From Alcanivorax jadensis T9 (GTDB lineage Bacteria; Pseudomonadota; Gammaproteobacteria; Pseudomonadales; Alcanivoracaceae): 64,000 nt of DNA. The stretch spans positions 1 to 64,000 of the forward strand of contig NZ_ARXU01000001.1 of the NCBI RefSeq assembly GCF_000756655.1. Reading direction: 5' to 3'. The notes under the pieces were generated by a model. The model did not search any database. It saw nothing but the letters and a program-made list of their open reading frames with translations, and was not told where the DNA came from. The translations under genes were made by a program, and so were the position numbers. Below, piece after piece: positions 17,032 to 24,892 of this stretch. Numbering within the stretch: the first letter of the stretch is position 1; each line of letters begins with the position of its first letter.

Positions 17032-17880
17032 ATGAGTGAAGTGATTGCCTGTATTGATGGTTCTCCAGCCGCAGCACGGGTTTGCGACTATGCCGTCTGG
17101 GCGGTGCAGCGCCTGAATGCGCCGCTGACCCTGCTGCATGTACTGGATCATTCCCGCTATCCGGTGGAAAGTGATCTCAGTGGCAACCTGCTGCTGGGTG
17201 GTCGTGAATCGTTGCTGACTGAGCTGTCCGAGCTCGATGCCAAGCGGAACAAGCTGGCCCTGGAGCAGGGCAAGCTGATGCTGGATGGCGCTGCCAGCCG
17301 TGCTATTGAAAAGGGTGTGGCTGAGCCTAAACAGCGCCAGCGTCATGGTGGCCTGGTAGAAACACTGGCCGGCATGCAGGAGCAGACCCGCATCTTGGTG
17401 ATCGGCAAACTGGGTGAAGAACATGCCGGTGAGGCGGCTCAAGTAGGCGACCATGTGGAGCAGGTGATTCGAACCATGCACAAGCCGATTCTGGTTGTGC
17501 CGTCTGATTTCGCTGAACCTGGCAAAATCATGCTGGCCTTCGATGGCAGCCCGACTTGTCGTGAAGGCGTAAAACTGCTGGCCGCCAGTCCCCTGTTTCT
17601 GGGGCTGCCTTGTCATCTGGTCGCCGTGGGCAAGGACAAGCAGTTGTCAGAGGATCTGGACTGGGCTCGCGACACCCTGGAAAAGTCCGGTCACGAGGTG
17701 GAAGTGGCACAGCTGGAAGGCGACGTGGAGCCTGCCTTGCACCAATACCAGCAGGATAACGGTATTGATATGGTGGTCATGGGCGCCTATGGGCATTCCC
17801 GTATCCGCGAATTCTTCGTGGGCAGCACCACCAGCAAGATGATCAAGAACGCCACGGTGCCGCATCTGCTGCTGAGGTAA
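17032..17880 (+). CDS. Tandem universal stress protein (UspA-UspA)
   Basis: 282 aa with two Usp domains, about 1-150 and 160-282. The first opens with VIACIDGSPAAARVCDYAVW and the second with KIMLAFDGSPTCREGVKLL. The second domain has a nucleotide-binding GAYGHSRIREFFVGST (G-x2-G-x9-G-S/T). The first has only the weaker VIGKLGEEHAGEAAQVGDHVEQ, so one domain probably binds ATP and the other is regulatory. SD GGAGAAGAAC lies before the ATG. It is 10 bp downstream of the SulP transporter, a common pairing that suggests it modulates or protects that transporter under stress (inference). Confidence 0.9.
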   Translation: MSEVIACIDGSPAAARVCDYAVWAVQRLNAPLTLLHVLDHSRYPVESDLSGNLLLGGRESLLTELSELDAKRNKLALEQGKLMLDGAASRAIEKGVAEPKQRQRHGGLVETLAGMQEQTRILVIGKLGEEHAGEAAQVGDHVEQVIRTMHKPILVVPSDFAEPGKIMLAFDGSPTCREGVKLLAASPLFLGLPCHLVAVGKDKQLSEDLDWARDTLEKSGHEVEVAQLEGDVEPALHQYQQDNGIDMVVMGAYGHSRIREFFVGSTTSKMIKNATVPHLLLR

Positions 17881-17935
17881 AGAGGTACCCCGGCGTGGTT
17901 GGTGACGTCGGGGGTATTGTCCCCTGGGGAGCCAA

Positions 17936-18280
17936 ATGGAAGAGGCAGATCAGGAACACTTTCGCCGGAAACTGCTGGAAGAGAAGCAGGCATTAAGCGA
18001 AAAAAATGATGCGGCTGATTCAGCCACCAAACCGGTGGAGCTGGATCAGCAAAGCGTTGGGCGCCTGTCGCGAATGGACGCCATGCAGGGACAGGCCATG
18101 GCCCTGGCAACCCGTCAACGTCAGGAGCAGCGTTTGCGCCAGCTTGTTGCGGCGCTGCGTCGTATTGATGAGGATGATTACGGCTACTGCGAAGACTGCG
18201 GCAAGCCCATCAATCCCAAGCGTCTCGAGATTGATCCCGCCACCTTGTTTTGCCTTGATTGTGCCAGTGCCCGCGAATAG
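17936..18280 (+). CDS. TraR/DksA family C4 zinc-finger protein
   Basis: 114 aa, shorter than DksA proper (about 150 aa). The N-terminal coiled-coil region is short; the C-terminal zinc finger has Cys85, Cys88, Cys106 and Cys109 (YCEDCGKPI, FCLDC). The acidic IDEDDYGYC before the finger is a DksA-family feature, but the coiled-coil tip motif of DksA is not clear. Such short paralogues bind in the RNA polymerase secondary channel or have unknown targets. The ATG follows GGGGAGCCAA. Probably its own transcript, 55 bp after the usp gene. Confidence 0.85.
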   Translation: MEEADQEHFRRKLLEEKQALSEKNDAADSATKPVELDQQSVGRLSRMDAMQGQAMALATRQRQEQRLRQLVAALRRIDEDDYGYCEDCGKPINPKRLEIDPATLFCLDCASARE

Positions 18281-18376
18281 GCGGATATTTCCCGCTACAC
18301 TCGCGGTACTTACCGTGCGCTGAACGTCGCGTGTGCGTTGCGGTGTGCTTATCTGACGATAGACCGGGAGGTTCTC

Positions 18377-18712
18377 TTGCCGGAGTTGAAGATTCTGGGA
18401 TTGTTTCTGATCACGGCTGTCGCCGAGATCGTGGGCTGCTATTTGCCCTACCTGTGGCTGCGTGAAGGGAAGTCCGCCTGGTTGTTGATTCCTGCTGCGC
18501 TGAGTCTGGCGGCCTTTGCCTGGTTACTGTCTTTGCACCCCACGGCGGCGGGGCGGGTCTATGCGGCCTACGGGGGCGTGTATATTTTCGTGGCCATTCT
18601 CTGGTTGTGGGGCGTTGACGGTATCCGTCCCACGGGCTGGGATATTGTCGGGTCGCTGGTGGCGCTGACCGGCATGGCCATCATCATGTTTGCGCCTCGG
18701 CAGATAGGGTGA
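18377..18712 (+). CDS. YnfA/UPF0060 family inner-membrane protein
   Basis: 111 aa with four membrane helices. The family core is clear: [38 protein letters not shown] and [14 protein letters not shown] chose the TTG at 18377 because GGGAGG lies 6 bp upstream and this start gives the usual length with the first helix at the N-terminus; an ATG-type start further upstream would add 13 polar residues. Members resemble small multidrug transporters; efflux has been reported for some, but substrate here is unknown. Confidence 0.85.
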   Translation: MPELKILGLFLITAVAEIVGCYLPYLWLREGKSAWLLIPAALSLAAFAWLLSLHPTAAGRVYAAYGGVYIFVAILWLWGVDGIRPTGWDIVGSLVALTGMAIIMFAPRQIG

Positions 18713-18786
18713 CGACTGAGGCTTGATGCCGGACCCCTGACGCGAAAAGAGAAACTTGTTGGCGTCTGAGGTCCGGCGTTTGACCC

Positions 18787-19320
18787 TTATTCCACGGTAA
18801 TGGTGATCTTTTCAGACATTACCGGCGGTTCATGGGGCACGTGCATGTGATCACCCAGCAGCAATTGCAGGGTATGGGTGCCCGGTTCCAGTTCCAGCTC
18901 GGTTTCTGTCTGGCCCTTGCCGAAATGCACCACGTTGTCGTTGGCCGGCAGCGGGAAATCCATGGCCGGCAGCTCGTTCAGGTCAATCAGCAGGTGGTGA
19001 TGGCCAGAGTGTTCTTGCTCGGTGCCGGCGGGCGCTACGTCCATACCTTCCAGGCCAAATGTCACGGTGACCGGGCTGGTGACGGTGGCACCGTCAGCGG
19101 GACTGAGAATGGAGGCTGTGGCATTTTCGGGCGCCATGCTGCGCTCAATGCCAGAAGCGGTGGATTCTTCCGCAGACATGGCTTTGGATTTTTGCGATTG
19201 CTCGACAATTTTTTCGGCGATGTCTTGTTGTTCCGGGGTTTCGTTATCTGAGCAGGCCTGAAGCATAGGAATGCCCACAATTAAGGCTGCAAGCAGTGTG
19301 TATCTGAAGGGAATACGCAT
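18787..19320 (-). CDS. DUF4399 lipoprotein
   Basis: 177 aa. The N-terminus MRIPFRYTLLAALIVGIPML with lipobox LQAC (Cys24) marks a lipoprotein. A Glu/Ser-rich linker follows, and the C-terminal part from about residue 78 is the DUF4399 domain, with ILSPADGATVTSPVTVTFG, HSGHHHLLID, VVHFGKGQTETELEL and LQLLLGDHMHVPHEPPVMS. The His-rich HSGHHH and HMHVPH could bind a metal, which is inference. AAGGAAAAGACA precedes the ATG at 19320; an open frame upstream has no signal. Divergent from gltX. Biological role not known. Confidence 0.82.
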   Translation of the reverse strand: MRIPFRYTLLAALIVGIPMLQACSDNETPEQQDIAEKIVEQSQKSKAMSAEESTASGIERSMAPENATASILSPADGATVTSPVTVTFGLEGMDVAPAGTEQEHSGHHHLLIDLNELPAMDFPLPANDNVVHFGKGQTETELELEPGTHTLQLLLGDHMHVPHEPPVMSEKITITVE

Positions 19321-19448
19321 TGTCTTTTCCTTTACGTCTTGTCGAGGAGATAACGCCCAGCAGTTGCTCGGTAGGCGAAATAATGATTCGCGTTCAACCT
19401 TAACAGAAAGCCGCTGCTCCGTGTCTATAAGCTTCCCGCTGTGACAGG

Positions 19449-19454
19449 TATAAT
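19449..19454 (+). promoter_or_regulatory. -10 box of the gltX promoter
   Basis: TATAAT 30 bp upstream of gltX. The region 17 bp further upstream (CTATAA) is a poor -35. It lies in the 160-bp gap shared with the divergent lipoprotein gene. Confidence 0.45.
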
Positions 19455-19483
19455 CCGCGCCAGTTTGCACTATTGGAGTCAGC

Positions 19484-20968
19484 ATGACCGTCCGCACCCG
19501 CGTAGCGCCGTCGCCCACCGGTGACCCTCACGTAGGCACCGCCTATATTGCCCTGTTCAATCGCTGTTTTGCCCACCAGCACGGTGGTCAATTCATTCTG
19601 CGAATTGAAGACACGGATCAGACCCGCTCCACGGACCAGTCCGAGCAGATGATTCTGGATTCGCTCAAGTGGCTGGGGCTGAGCTGGGACGAAGGCCCGG
19701 ACGTGGGCGGCCCCCATGGCCCGTATCGGCAGAGCGAACGCAAGCATATGTACGCTGAGTATGCCGAGGCGCTGATTGAGAAAGGTCACGCCTTTAAATG
19801 CTACCGCACCAGTGAGGAGCTGGACGTCCTGCGTGCCGAATTGAAAGAGCAGGGCGAGAACCGGGCGCTGAAGCCGATGGATCTGGAACTGCCCGCCGAC
19901 GAGCAGGCAAAGCGGGAAGCAGACGGTGCGCCTTACGTGATTCGCATGCGTGTGCCCACGGACGGCCGCTGTGAAATCCAGGATATGCTGCGCGGCACCG
20001 TGGAGCTGGACTGGGCGCTGGTGGATGCACAGATCCTGCTCAAGTCCGACGGCATGCCTACCTACCACCTGGCCAATATCGTGGATGATCATCTGATGGA
20101 GATCACCCATGTGATCCGCGGTGAGGAATGGCTGAACTCCGCGCCCAAGCACAAGCTGCTGTATGAATATTTTGGCTGGGAGATGCCGGCGCTGTGTCAC
20201 ATGCCGCTGCTGCGCAACCCGGACAAATCCAAACTCAGCAAGCGCAAGAACCCCACCAGCATCCTGTTCTATCAGCGTATGGGCTACCTGCCGGAAGCCC
20301 TGGTGAACTATCTGGGGCGCATGGGCTGGTCCATGCCGGACGAGAGCGAGAAGTTCACCCTGGCGCAGATGCAGGACGCTTTCGATATCAACCGGGTGTC
20401 CCTGGGCGGTCCCGTTTTTGATGTGGAAAAGCTGAGCTGGCTGAATGGCCAATGGTTGCGTGAGCAGAGCGACGAGCAGTTCCTGGATACCTTGCTGGAC
20501 TGGGCCTACAACCGCGATTACGCCATGAAGATCATTCCTCACCTGCGTCAGCGGGTGGAAACCTTGTCGGACGTGGCGGACAAGGCCGCATTTTGTTTCA
20601 ACGGCATGCCGGCGATCAGCGAAGCCAGCTTCGAGCACAAGCAGTATGGTGCCGAGGACATGAAGGTGTGGCTGCAGTACCTGCTGTGGGCCTATGAGGC
20701 ACGCAGTGACTGGAACCGTGACGGTCTGTTTGCCGATGCCAAGGCCATCGCCGATGCCCTGGAAGTGAAGATCAAGGACTTCCTGTTTCCGGCCTTTGTC
20801 GCCATTGCCGGCACCAGCGCCAGCTTCTCGGTGGTGGATTCCATGGAAATCATCGGCGCCGACCTGAGCCGCGCCCGCCTGCGCAACGCCATCGAGGTGC
20901 TGGGCGGGGTGTCCAAGAAGCAGATGAAGAAGCTGGAGAAGGCTTATCGGGATTTGCCGGTAGGCTGA
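19484..20968 (+). CDS. gltX: Glutamyl-tRNA synthetase
   Basis: 494 aa, standard length. Class I signatures are [14 protein letters not shown] with HVGT as the HIGH motif (residues 16-19), and KLSKRKNP near residue 249 as the KMSKS loop. [14 protein letters not shown] and RTSEEL follow the GluRS pattern. It charges tRNA-Glu with glutamate. GGAG lies before the ATG. A tRNA-Glu gene is 410 bp downstream on the same strand, so enzyme and substrate tRNA are neighbours. A large palindromic repeat separates them. Confidence 0.96.
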   Translation: MTVRTRVAPSPTGDPHVGTAYIALFNRCFAHQHGGQFILRIEDTDQTRSTDQSEQMILDSLKWLGLSWDEGPDVGGPHGPYRQSERKHMYAEYAEALIEKGHAFKCYRTSEELDVLRAELKEQGENRALKPMDLELPADEQAKREADGAPYVIRMRVPTDGRCEIQDMLRGTVELDWALVDAQILLKSDGMPTYHLANIVDDHLMEITHVIRGEEWLNSAPKHKLLYEYFGWEMPALCHMPLLRNPDKSKLSKRKNPTSILFYQRMGYLPEALVNYLGRMGWSMPDESEKFTLAQMQDAFDINRVSLGGPVFDVEKLSWLNGQWLREQSDEQFLDTLLDWAYNRDYAMKIIPHLRQRVETLSDVADKAAFCFNGMPAISEASFEHKQYGAEDMKVWLQYLLWAYEARSDWNRDGLFADAKAIADALEVKIKDFLFPAFVAIAGTSASFSVVDSMEIIGADLSRARLRNAIEVLGGVSKKQMKKLEKAYRDLPVG

Positions 20969-20977
20969 GGCCTGACT

Positions 20978-21134
20978 GTGGGAGCGTCGCTGGCGGCGCG
21001 ATAAGGTCAGTTGCGAGTAACGAGTTACGAGAAGCGAAAATCATCGGGCTTTCCCGGGTTTTGGGGTTTGTCTTTCGAAACTCGCTTCTCGCAACTCGAA
21101 ACTCTGGTTATCGCGCCGCCAGCGACGCTCCTAC
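20978..21134. repeat. REP-like palindromic element, copy D, with nested repeat
   Basis: Outer 27-bp arms (20978-21004 and 21108-21134), one mismatch, built on GGGAGCGTCGCTGGCGGCGC. Inside is a second repeat unit, CGAGTTACGAGAAGCGA, with an inverted relative on the right (TCGCTTCTCGCAACTCG). The core differs from the other copies (GTCGCTGGCGGC instead of GGCGCTTGAGCC), so this is a sub-family. It lies after gltX. Confidence 0.75.
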
Positions 21135-21226
21135 GACAGAGGCTGTGGATTTTGTCCAGTTTTTCAGCAGCTTGTTCAGGATGTAGCCAAACGGACTTCA
21201 TTCTGAAAAAAACACCAGGCCAGCGC

Positions 21227-21254
21227 TTGACAGAGTAGGGGGGCTGGGTAGAAT
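21227..21254 (+). promoter_or_regulatory. Promoter of the tRNA-Ala / tRNA-Glu operon
   Basis: Perfect TTGACA (21227-21232), 16-bp spacer and TAGAAT (21249-21254), about 45 bp upstream of the first tRNA. Strength and place fit a stable-RNA promoter. Confidence 0.75.
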
Positions 21255-21298
21255 ACGCCGCACCAACCGGGATGCACCTTGTTCTGATTGACGTTTTT

Positions 21299-21374
21299 GG
21301 GGCCATAGCTCAGCTGGGAGAGCGCAACACTGGCAGTGTTGAGGTCGGCGGTTCGATCCCGCCTGGCTCCACCA
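21299..21374 (+). tRNA. tRNA-Ala (anticodon GGC)
   Basis: 76 nt with encoded CCA. The acceptor stem GGGGCCA pairs with TGGCTCC, allowing one G-T. The anticodon stem CAACA/TGTTG encloses loop CTGGCAG, giving anticodon GGC (codon GCC). TTCGATC in the T loop is normal. Cotranscribed with tRNA-Glu 5 bp downstream. Confidence 0.97.
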
Positions 21375-21379
21375 AATAC

Positions 21380-21455
21380 GTCCCCTTCGTCTAGTGGCCC
21401 AGGACACCGCCCTTTCACGGCGGTAACAGGGGTTCGACTCCCCTAGGGGACGCCA
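21380..21455 (+). tRNA. tRNA-Glu (anticodon TTC)
   Basis: 76 nt with encoded CCA. Acceptor GTCCCCT pairs with AGGGGAC. Anticodon stem CCGCC/GGCGG encloses loop CTTTCAC, giving anticodon TTC (codons GAA and GAG). The T loop is TTCGACT. A terminator follows within 10 bp. Confidence 0.97.
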
Positions 21456-21461
21456 TATAGA

Positions 21462-21493
21462 AAAGCCCTGCTCGAAAGAGTGGGGCTTTTTTA
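21462..21493 (+). terminator. Terminator of the tRNA operon
   Basis: Stem AAGCCCTGCTC / GAGTGGGGCTT (one internal mismatch) with GAAA loop and six T. Confidence 0.88.
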
Positions 21494-21717
21494 TTTGTGC
21501 GTTTTATCCTTGGTCATCATTGTCCAGATCTTCGCCTTTGCTGCCGGGTAGCGCCGCCAGTGCTTGGTTGCTCCCCTTTTTTATCGGCTGGCAGATCCCG
21601 CTCGTTCTTCCTTGAGAAATACCTTTGACAGTGCAACTGGATTGCCAGCCATGCTGAAAGCCGGCGTCCTAAAGGTTTTCAACCGTCTCACAGGACGCTG
21701 ATGTAATCTCGCTATGG

Positions 21718-22482
21718 CTATCCGAGCAGGTGGGTTACGGTTCGGGCGACGGCAGTGATATCCGCCTCCAGGTAAAAATCACCGGTGATGGCTTGCTCGT
21801 CCCCCTCCCGGTATTTCCCGGTTTGCACCAGGCAGGCCTGCATGCCGCTGTTCAGCGCGCCTTCCACGTCCCCATGGACGTCGTCACCTACCATCAGGGT
21901 GTGTTCGGGCCGGGTTCCCAAGTCGGCCAGTACCTGTTCAAAGAACGCGGAGGAGGGTTTGCCGGTGATGATGGCTCGGCAGTTGGCGGCATATTCCAAT
22001 GCCCTGACAAAGGGACCGGCATCCAGATGCAGACCGTCATCCAGCTGGTAATAACGGTTTTCGCCGATGGCAATCAGCGGTGCGCCGTCGTGCAGCAAAC
22101 GAAAAGCCTGGTCCAGATGCTCGTAGGTGAACTTCCTGCCGGCATCGCCGATCAGTACGGCATCGGCTTGCTTGCCTTCCAGATCAGCAAACTCTTCTTT
22201 CAGATTGGGGTGGAACAAGCAGTAGGGGGTCAGCCCTCGGCAAGTCAGGTAGTCGTGGGCGGCTTGCGGCGCGGTAAACAGCTCTGTCTCATCAACCGCC
22301 AGGTTCAGACTGGCCAGGTCATTGAGTATCTGGGTGCGGTTGCGCTGGGAGGTGTTGGTGACAAAGCGCAGGGGCAGACCGGTGGCGCGCAGGCGTTGAA
22401 GCGCGTCCTGGGCGCCCGGTAGCAGGCGCGGGCCTTGGTAGAGCACGCCGGCCAGGTCCAGGCAGATGGCATGCAGTGGCAT
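21718..22482 (-). CDS. HAD-IIA phosphatase (LHPP-like, TIGR01458 type)
   Basis: 254 aa. Motif I is CLDLAGVLYQG near the N-terminus, motif II VTNTSQRN, motif III Lys in TGKPSSAFF, and motif IV MVGDDVHGDVEGALNSGMQACLV. A C2-type cap lies between motifs II and III (DAVLIGDAGRKFTYEHL). The acid/base Asp two residues after the nucleophile is Ala (DLA); LHPP-like members have Ser there, so this fits the subgroup. Eukaryotic LHPP hydrolyses phosphohistidine, phospholysine and pyrophosphate; the substrate here is unknown. It has its own ATG and stands about 70 bp from the toxin-antitoxin pair on the same strand. Confidence 0.85.
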   Translation of the reverse strand: MPLHAICLDLAGVLYQGPRLLPGAQDALQRLRATGLPLRFVTNTSQRNRTQILNDLASLNLAVDETELFTAPQAAHDYLTCRGLTPYCLFHPNLKEEFADLEGKQADAVLIGDAGRKFTYEHLDQAFRLLHDGAPLIAIGENRYYQLDDGLHLDAGPFVRALEYAANCRAIITGKPSSAFFEQVLADLGTRPEHTLMVGDDVHGDVEGALNSGMQACLVQTGKYREGDEQAITGDFYLEADITAVARTVTHLLG

Positions 22483-22554
22483 GGCACTCCTCCGTGAGAG
22501 CCTGTGTATGGCGGGAAAGTAGGCTCTACTCAGAGCATAGGCTTGGCGGTGTGG

Positions 22555-23262
22555 TCAGCTCAAGCGGCGAATGGTCAGCGTGTGGGCAATTTTCTCGCCA
22601 TCCCAGATGTACTCGTAATGCGCGCTGGGGGTAATGGCCTCCACCGGCAGGGGGGAGAGCAGGGCGTAGCAGTGGCTGCCGGGGGCGCGGACGGATTCGT
22701 AGTGAAGGCCGGCTTCGCGCAGCTGGTAAAGCTGCTGGCCAAGTTGCCGTGGGGCCTGGTAATGGTCCGGGTCATGCCAGTGCGGATATCGGGTGGCCGG
22801 GGTGATATCGCACAGGGTGGCCGAGAAGTGGACCTTGAGGCCGCGCATGACAATGCGGTCGTATTTCAGGCCGTCTACCTGCTGGAAATAACGCTGTTGA
22901 TGGTAACGGGTTTCGGCAAGGGCCGTGGCCATGCGATCCGCGCAGTAGAAGACACCGTAGGCACCATCGGAAAAGCGGGAGCCGGCGGGGTTCACGTGGA
23001 CAAAGGGCCCCAGGGCATAGTTGCAGCCGGGAATGCCCCAGGGGCGCTCCGCAGGCGGCACCCGGTTCAGATCACCCACTTCGTTCTGCAGGCGCGGGTT
23101 GGTCAGGGCCTGCACCGCAAACAGGGCATCGAAGTCGGCCTGGTCTGCCACATCGTCAAAGATGGCGATGGGTGGGTATTTGCCGTTAACCAGCCGGTAG
23201 GCGATCTGCGAGGGGAAGGGGTGTCGGGGCAGGGCGTGGATCTCTGTTTCGCTCATCCCCAT
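22555..23262 (-). CDS. RES-domain toxin (NAD+-degrading)
   Basis: 235 aa. The RES triad is visible: Arg23 in IAYRLVNGKYP, Glu in ALAETRYHQQ and Ser in LHYESVRAPGSHC. The central GAYGVFYCADRMATALAE is typical of the family. RES toxins deplete NAD+ by phosphorolysis and are neutralised by a Xre/DUF2384 antitoxin, which is encoded directly upstream. The start is ATG at 23262 or ATG at 23256; the second makes a clean 4-bp ATGA overlap with the antitoxin stop, favouring coupled translation. At 235 aa it is longer than the roughly 150-aa minimal RES proteins. Confidence 0.88.
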   Translation of the reverse strand: MGMSETEIHALPRHPFPSQIAYRLVNGKYPPIAIFDDVADQADFDALFAVQALTNPRLQNEVGDLNRVPPAERPWGIPGCNYALGPFVHVNPAGSRFSDGAYGVFYCADRMATALAETRYHQQRYFQQVDGLKYDRIVMRGLKVHFSATLCDITPATRYPHWHDPDHYQAPRQLGQQLYQLREAGLHYESVRAPGSHCYALLSPLPVEAITPSAHYEYIWDGEKIAHTLTIRRLS

Positions 23263-23660
23263 TGCCCGCCCCGCAGGCTGTCCAGCTGACGGTGCACTTC
23301 GTAGAGGCTGGCCACGCGGCCGTTGCTCATGATGTCCATGGGTGTGGCGCCGTTGAAGAACGGGTTGTGGTTAGCCATGCGCACGAAGCCGTAGACGTTT
23401 TCCCGGTTACCGAACAGGGTGCGCAGCGCCTGGTGGATGTTCAGCAAGTAGCTGAGGCGTTCCAGCAGGTCGTTGCCGACCCGGGCACTGTCCGGTTGGC
23501 TCTGGTACTTGTGCAGGGTGGAGCGACCCACGCCGAGCAGAGCCATCTTTTCCTTCTCGCTGCACTGCCAGTGCTCCAGTAGCTTGAGTACTGCGCGCAG
23601 TGCTGCATGGCGGGCACCGTCGTCCAGCGCCTGCGGTGTCTGTTGTCTGGCTGCTTCCAT
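23253..23660 (-). CDS. Xre/MbcA/ParS-type antitoxin (DUF2384)
   Basis: 135 aa. The N-terminal HTH-like part is AVLKLLEHWQCSEKEKMALLGVGRSTLHKY. The C-terminal toxin-binding DUF2384 part is RLSYLLNIHQALRTLFGNRE, FNGATPMDIMSNGRVASLYEVHRQLD. This order matches antitoxins of RES toxins, which bind their own promoter and also cover the toxin active site. AGGAGGCATT precedes the ATG. First gene of the pair. Confidence 0.9.
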   Translation of the reverse strand: MEAARQQTPQALDDGARHAALRAVLKLLEHWQCSEKEKMALLGVGRSTLHKYQSQPDSARVGNDLLERLSYLLNIHQALRTLFGNRENVYGFVRMANHNPFFNGATPMDIMSNGRVASLYEVHRQLDSLRGGQWG

Positions 23661-23684
23661 AATGCCTCCTGACTTGATGCTTCA

Positions 23685-23725
23685 ATGATGGCCCTTTTTG
23701 TCATTTTTGTCTATATGTGGATATA
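23685..23725 (-). promoter_or_regulatory. Promoter and candidate operator of the toxin-antitoxin operon
   Basis: On the minus strand TAGACA (23713-23708), a 17-bp spacer and CATCAT (23690-23685) stand 25 bp before the antitoxin start. The palindrome TATAT-4-ATATA (23712-23725) overlaps the -35 and would suit autorepression by the antitoxin. The -10 match is only moderate. Confidence 0.45.
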
Positions 23726-23817
23726 CGGACGGATCCAGGTCCCAGTTCGGGAGGATGGCCAGAACTTGAGCCGGGTTTCCCGGTCTCTGACAGCGAGATG
23801 ACAGACAGGGCATTGTG

Positions 23818-24834
23818 ATGACAAAGACAGGGTTGTCGATGTGGGTATTGCTGATATTACTGGGCAGTGCAGGGATTCAGGCGAGGACGCTGACGGATGC
23901 GCACCTGCATTACGTGGATTTCATGCAGGACAGTGAGGGCAGTGAGGCCATGCTGGCGGCAATGGATCAGGCCGGGGTGGAAACGGCCTGGCTGTTCGGC
24001 TTGCCGGTGATGAAGAAGTGGCAGGCGGAGGCACCGCGAAAACCACGCTATTACCTGGGTGATGAGGCGCCGTTGTATTACTACAGCGCCACCGATGACA
24101 TTGTGGCACAGGCGGTCCAGGCGCTGACGAAGGCGCAGCAGCGGCGGCTGAAACCCTTTATCAGCGGTGTTAATCCCACGGACATGAACGCTGCTGACCA
24201 GATTGAGGCGTTGATACGGCGGTATCCGGGGATGTGGTTCGGCATCGGGGAAATTCTCACCCGCCATGATCAGCTGACAGCGCTGACCGAGGGCGAAACG
24301 CCCAGAGCCAACCATCCTGCATTGATGCGGGTTTACACGCTGGCGGCCCGCTACGATCTGCCGGTGTTGCTGCACAGCAACCTGACATCACTGCGGGAAG
24401 AGACGCCGATTTTCCTGGAAGAGCTGGAGGCGGCGTTGTCCGCCAATCCCCAGACCCGCTTTGTGCTGGCACATGCAGGCACCAGCGGTGGGGTGGAAGA
24501 GCGGCAGGCGCCGCTGGGTACCCTGGTGCCGATCCTGCGGGCCTTGCTGGGCCGTTATGAGCATTTTTATGTGGATCTGTCCTGGAGCGTCAAGGATCAC
24601 TATTTGCTCAAGGATGGCAAACCCGCTGCGGAATGGATCGAGCTGATCAGGGACTATCCAGACCGTTTTGTCCTGGGCTCGGACCTGGTGGGGCACTTTG
24701 GCAGCATGAAACGGCTGATGGATGACTACCAATCGCTGCTGGATGTCTTGCCCCAAAAAGTGGCGGAGCAACTGGCGAATGGCAATGCTGCTGCGCTTGT
24801 GCCCGAAAAGGGTGCGCAATATCGGAGTGATTGA
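23818..24834 (+). CDS. Secreted amidohydrolase-family (TIM-barrel) protein
   Basis: 338 aa. A hydrophobic leader (about residues 5-20, MWVLLILLGSAGIQA) suggests export. The mature part opens with DAHLHYVDF, an HxH metal motif. IGEILTRHD, PVLLHSNL, FVLAHAGTSGG and FVLGSDLVGHF then supply the Glu, His and Asp expected in the amidohydrolase_2 group. Substrate is unknown; relatives include decarboxylases and lactonases. The ATG at 23818 overlaps a GTG at 23815, and AGGG lies upstream. Single gene, convergent with the dehydrogenase that follows. Confidence 0.75.
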   Translation: MTKTGLSMWVLLILLGSAGIQARTLTDAHLHYVDFMQDSEGSEAMLAAMDQAGVETAWLFGLPVMKKWQAEAPRKPRYYLGDEAPLYYYSATDDIVAQAVQALTKAQQRRLKPFISGVNPTDMNAADQIEALIRRYPGMWFGIGEILTRHDQLTALTEGETPRANHPALMRVYTLAARYDLPVLLHSNLTSLREETPIFLEELEAALSANPQTRFVLAHAGTSGGVEERQAPLGTLVPILRALLGRYEHFYVDLSWSVKDHYLLKDGKPAAEWIELIRDYPDRFVLGSDLVGHFGSMKRLMDDYQSLLDVLPQKVAEQLANGNAAALVPEKGAQYRSD

Positions 24835-24850
24835 GGTGCATCGAAATTTT

Positions 24851-24882
24851 CCGTTGTTGCCTTGGTGAAAAGGCAACAACGG
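24851..24882. terminator. Palindromic hairpin between convergent genes
   Basis: Perfect 11-bp stem CCGTTGTTGCC / GGCAACAACGG with a 10-nt loop in the 58-bp gap between converging genes. Neither side carries a T-run, so terminator function is likely by position only. Confidence 0.55.
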
Positions 24883-24892
24883 AGTTGGAGGG

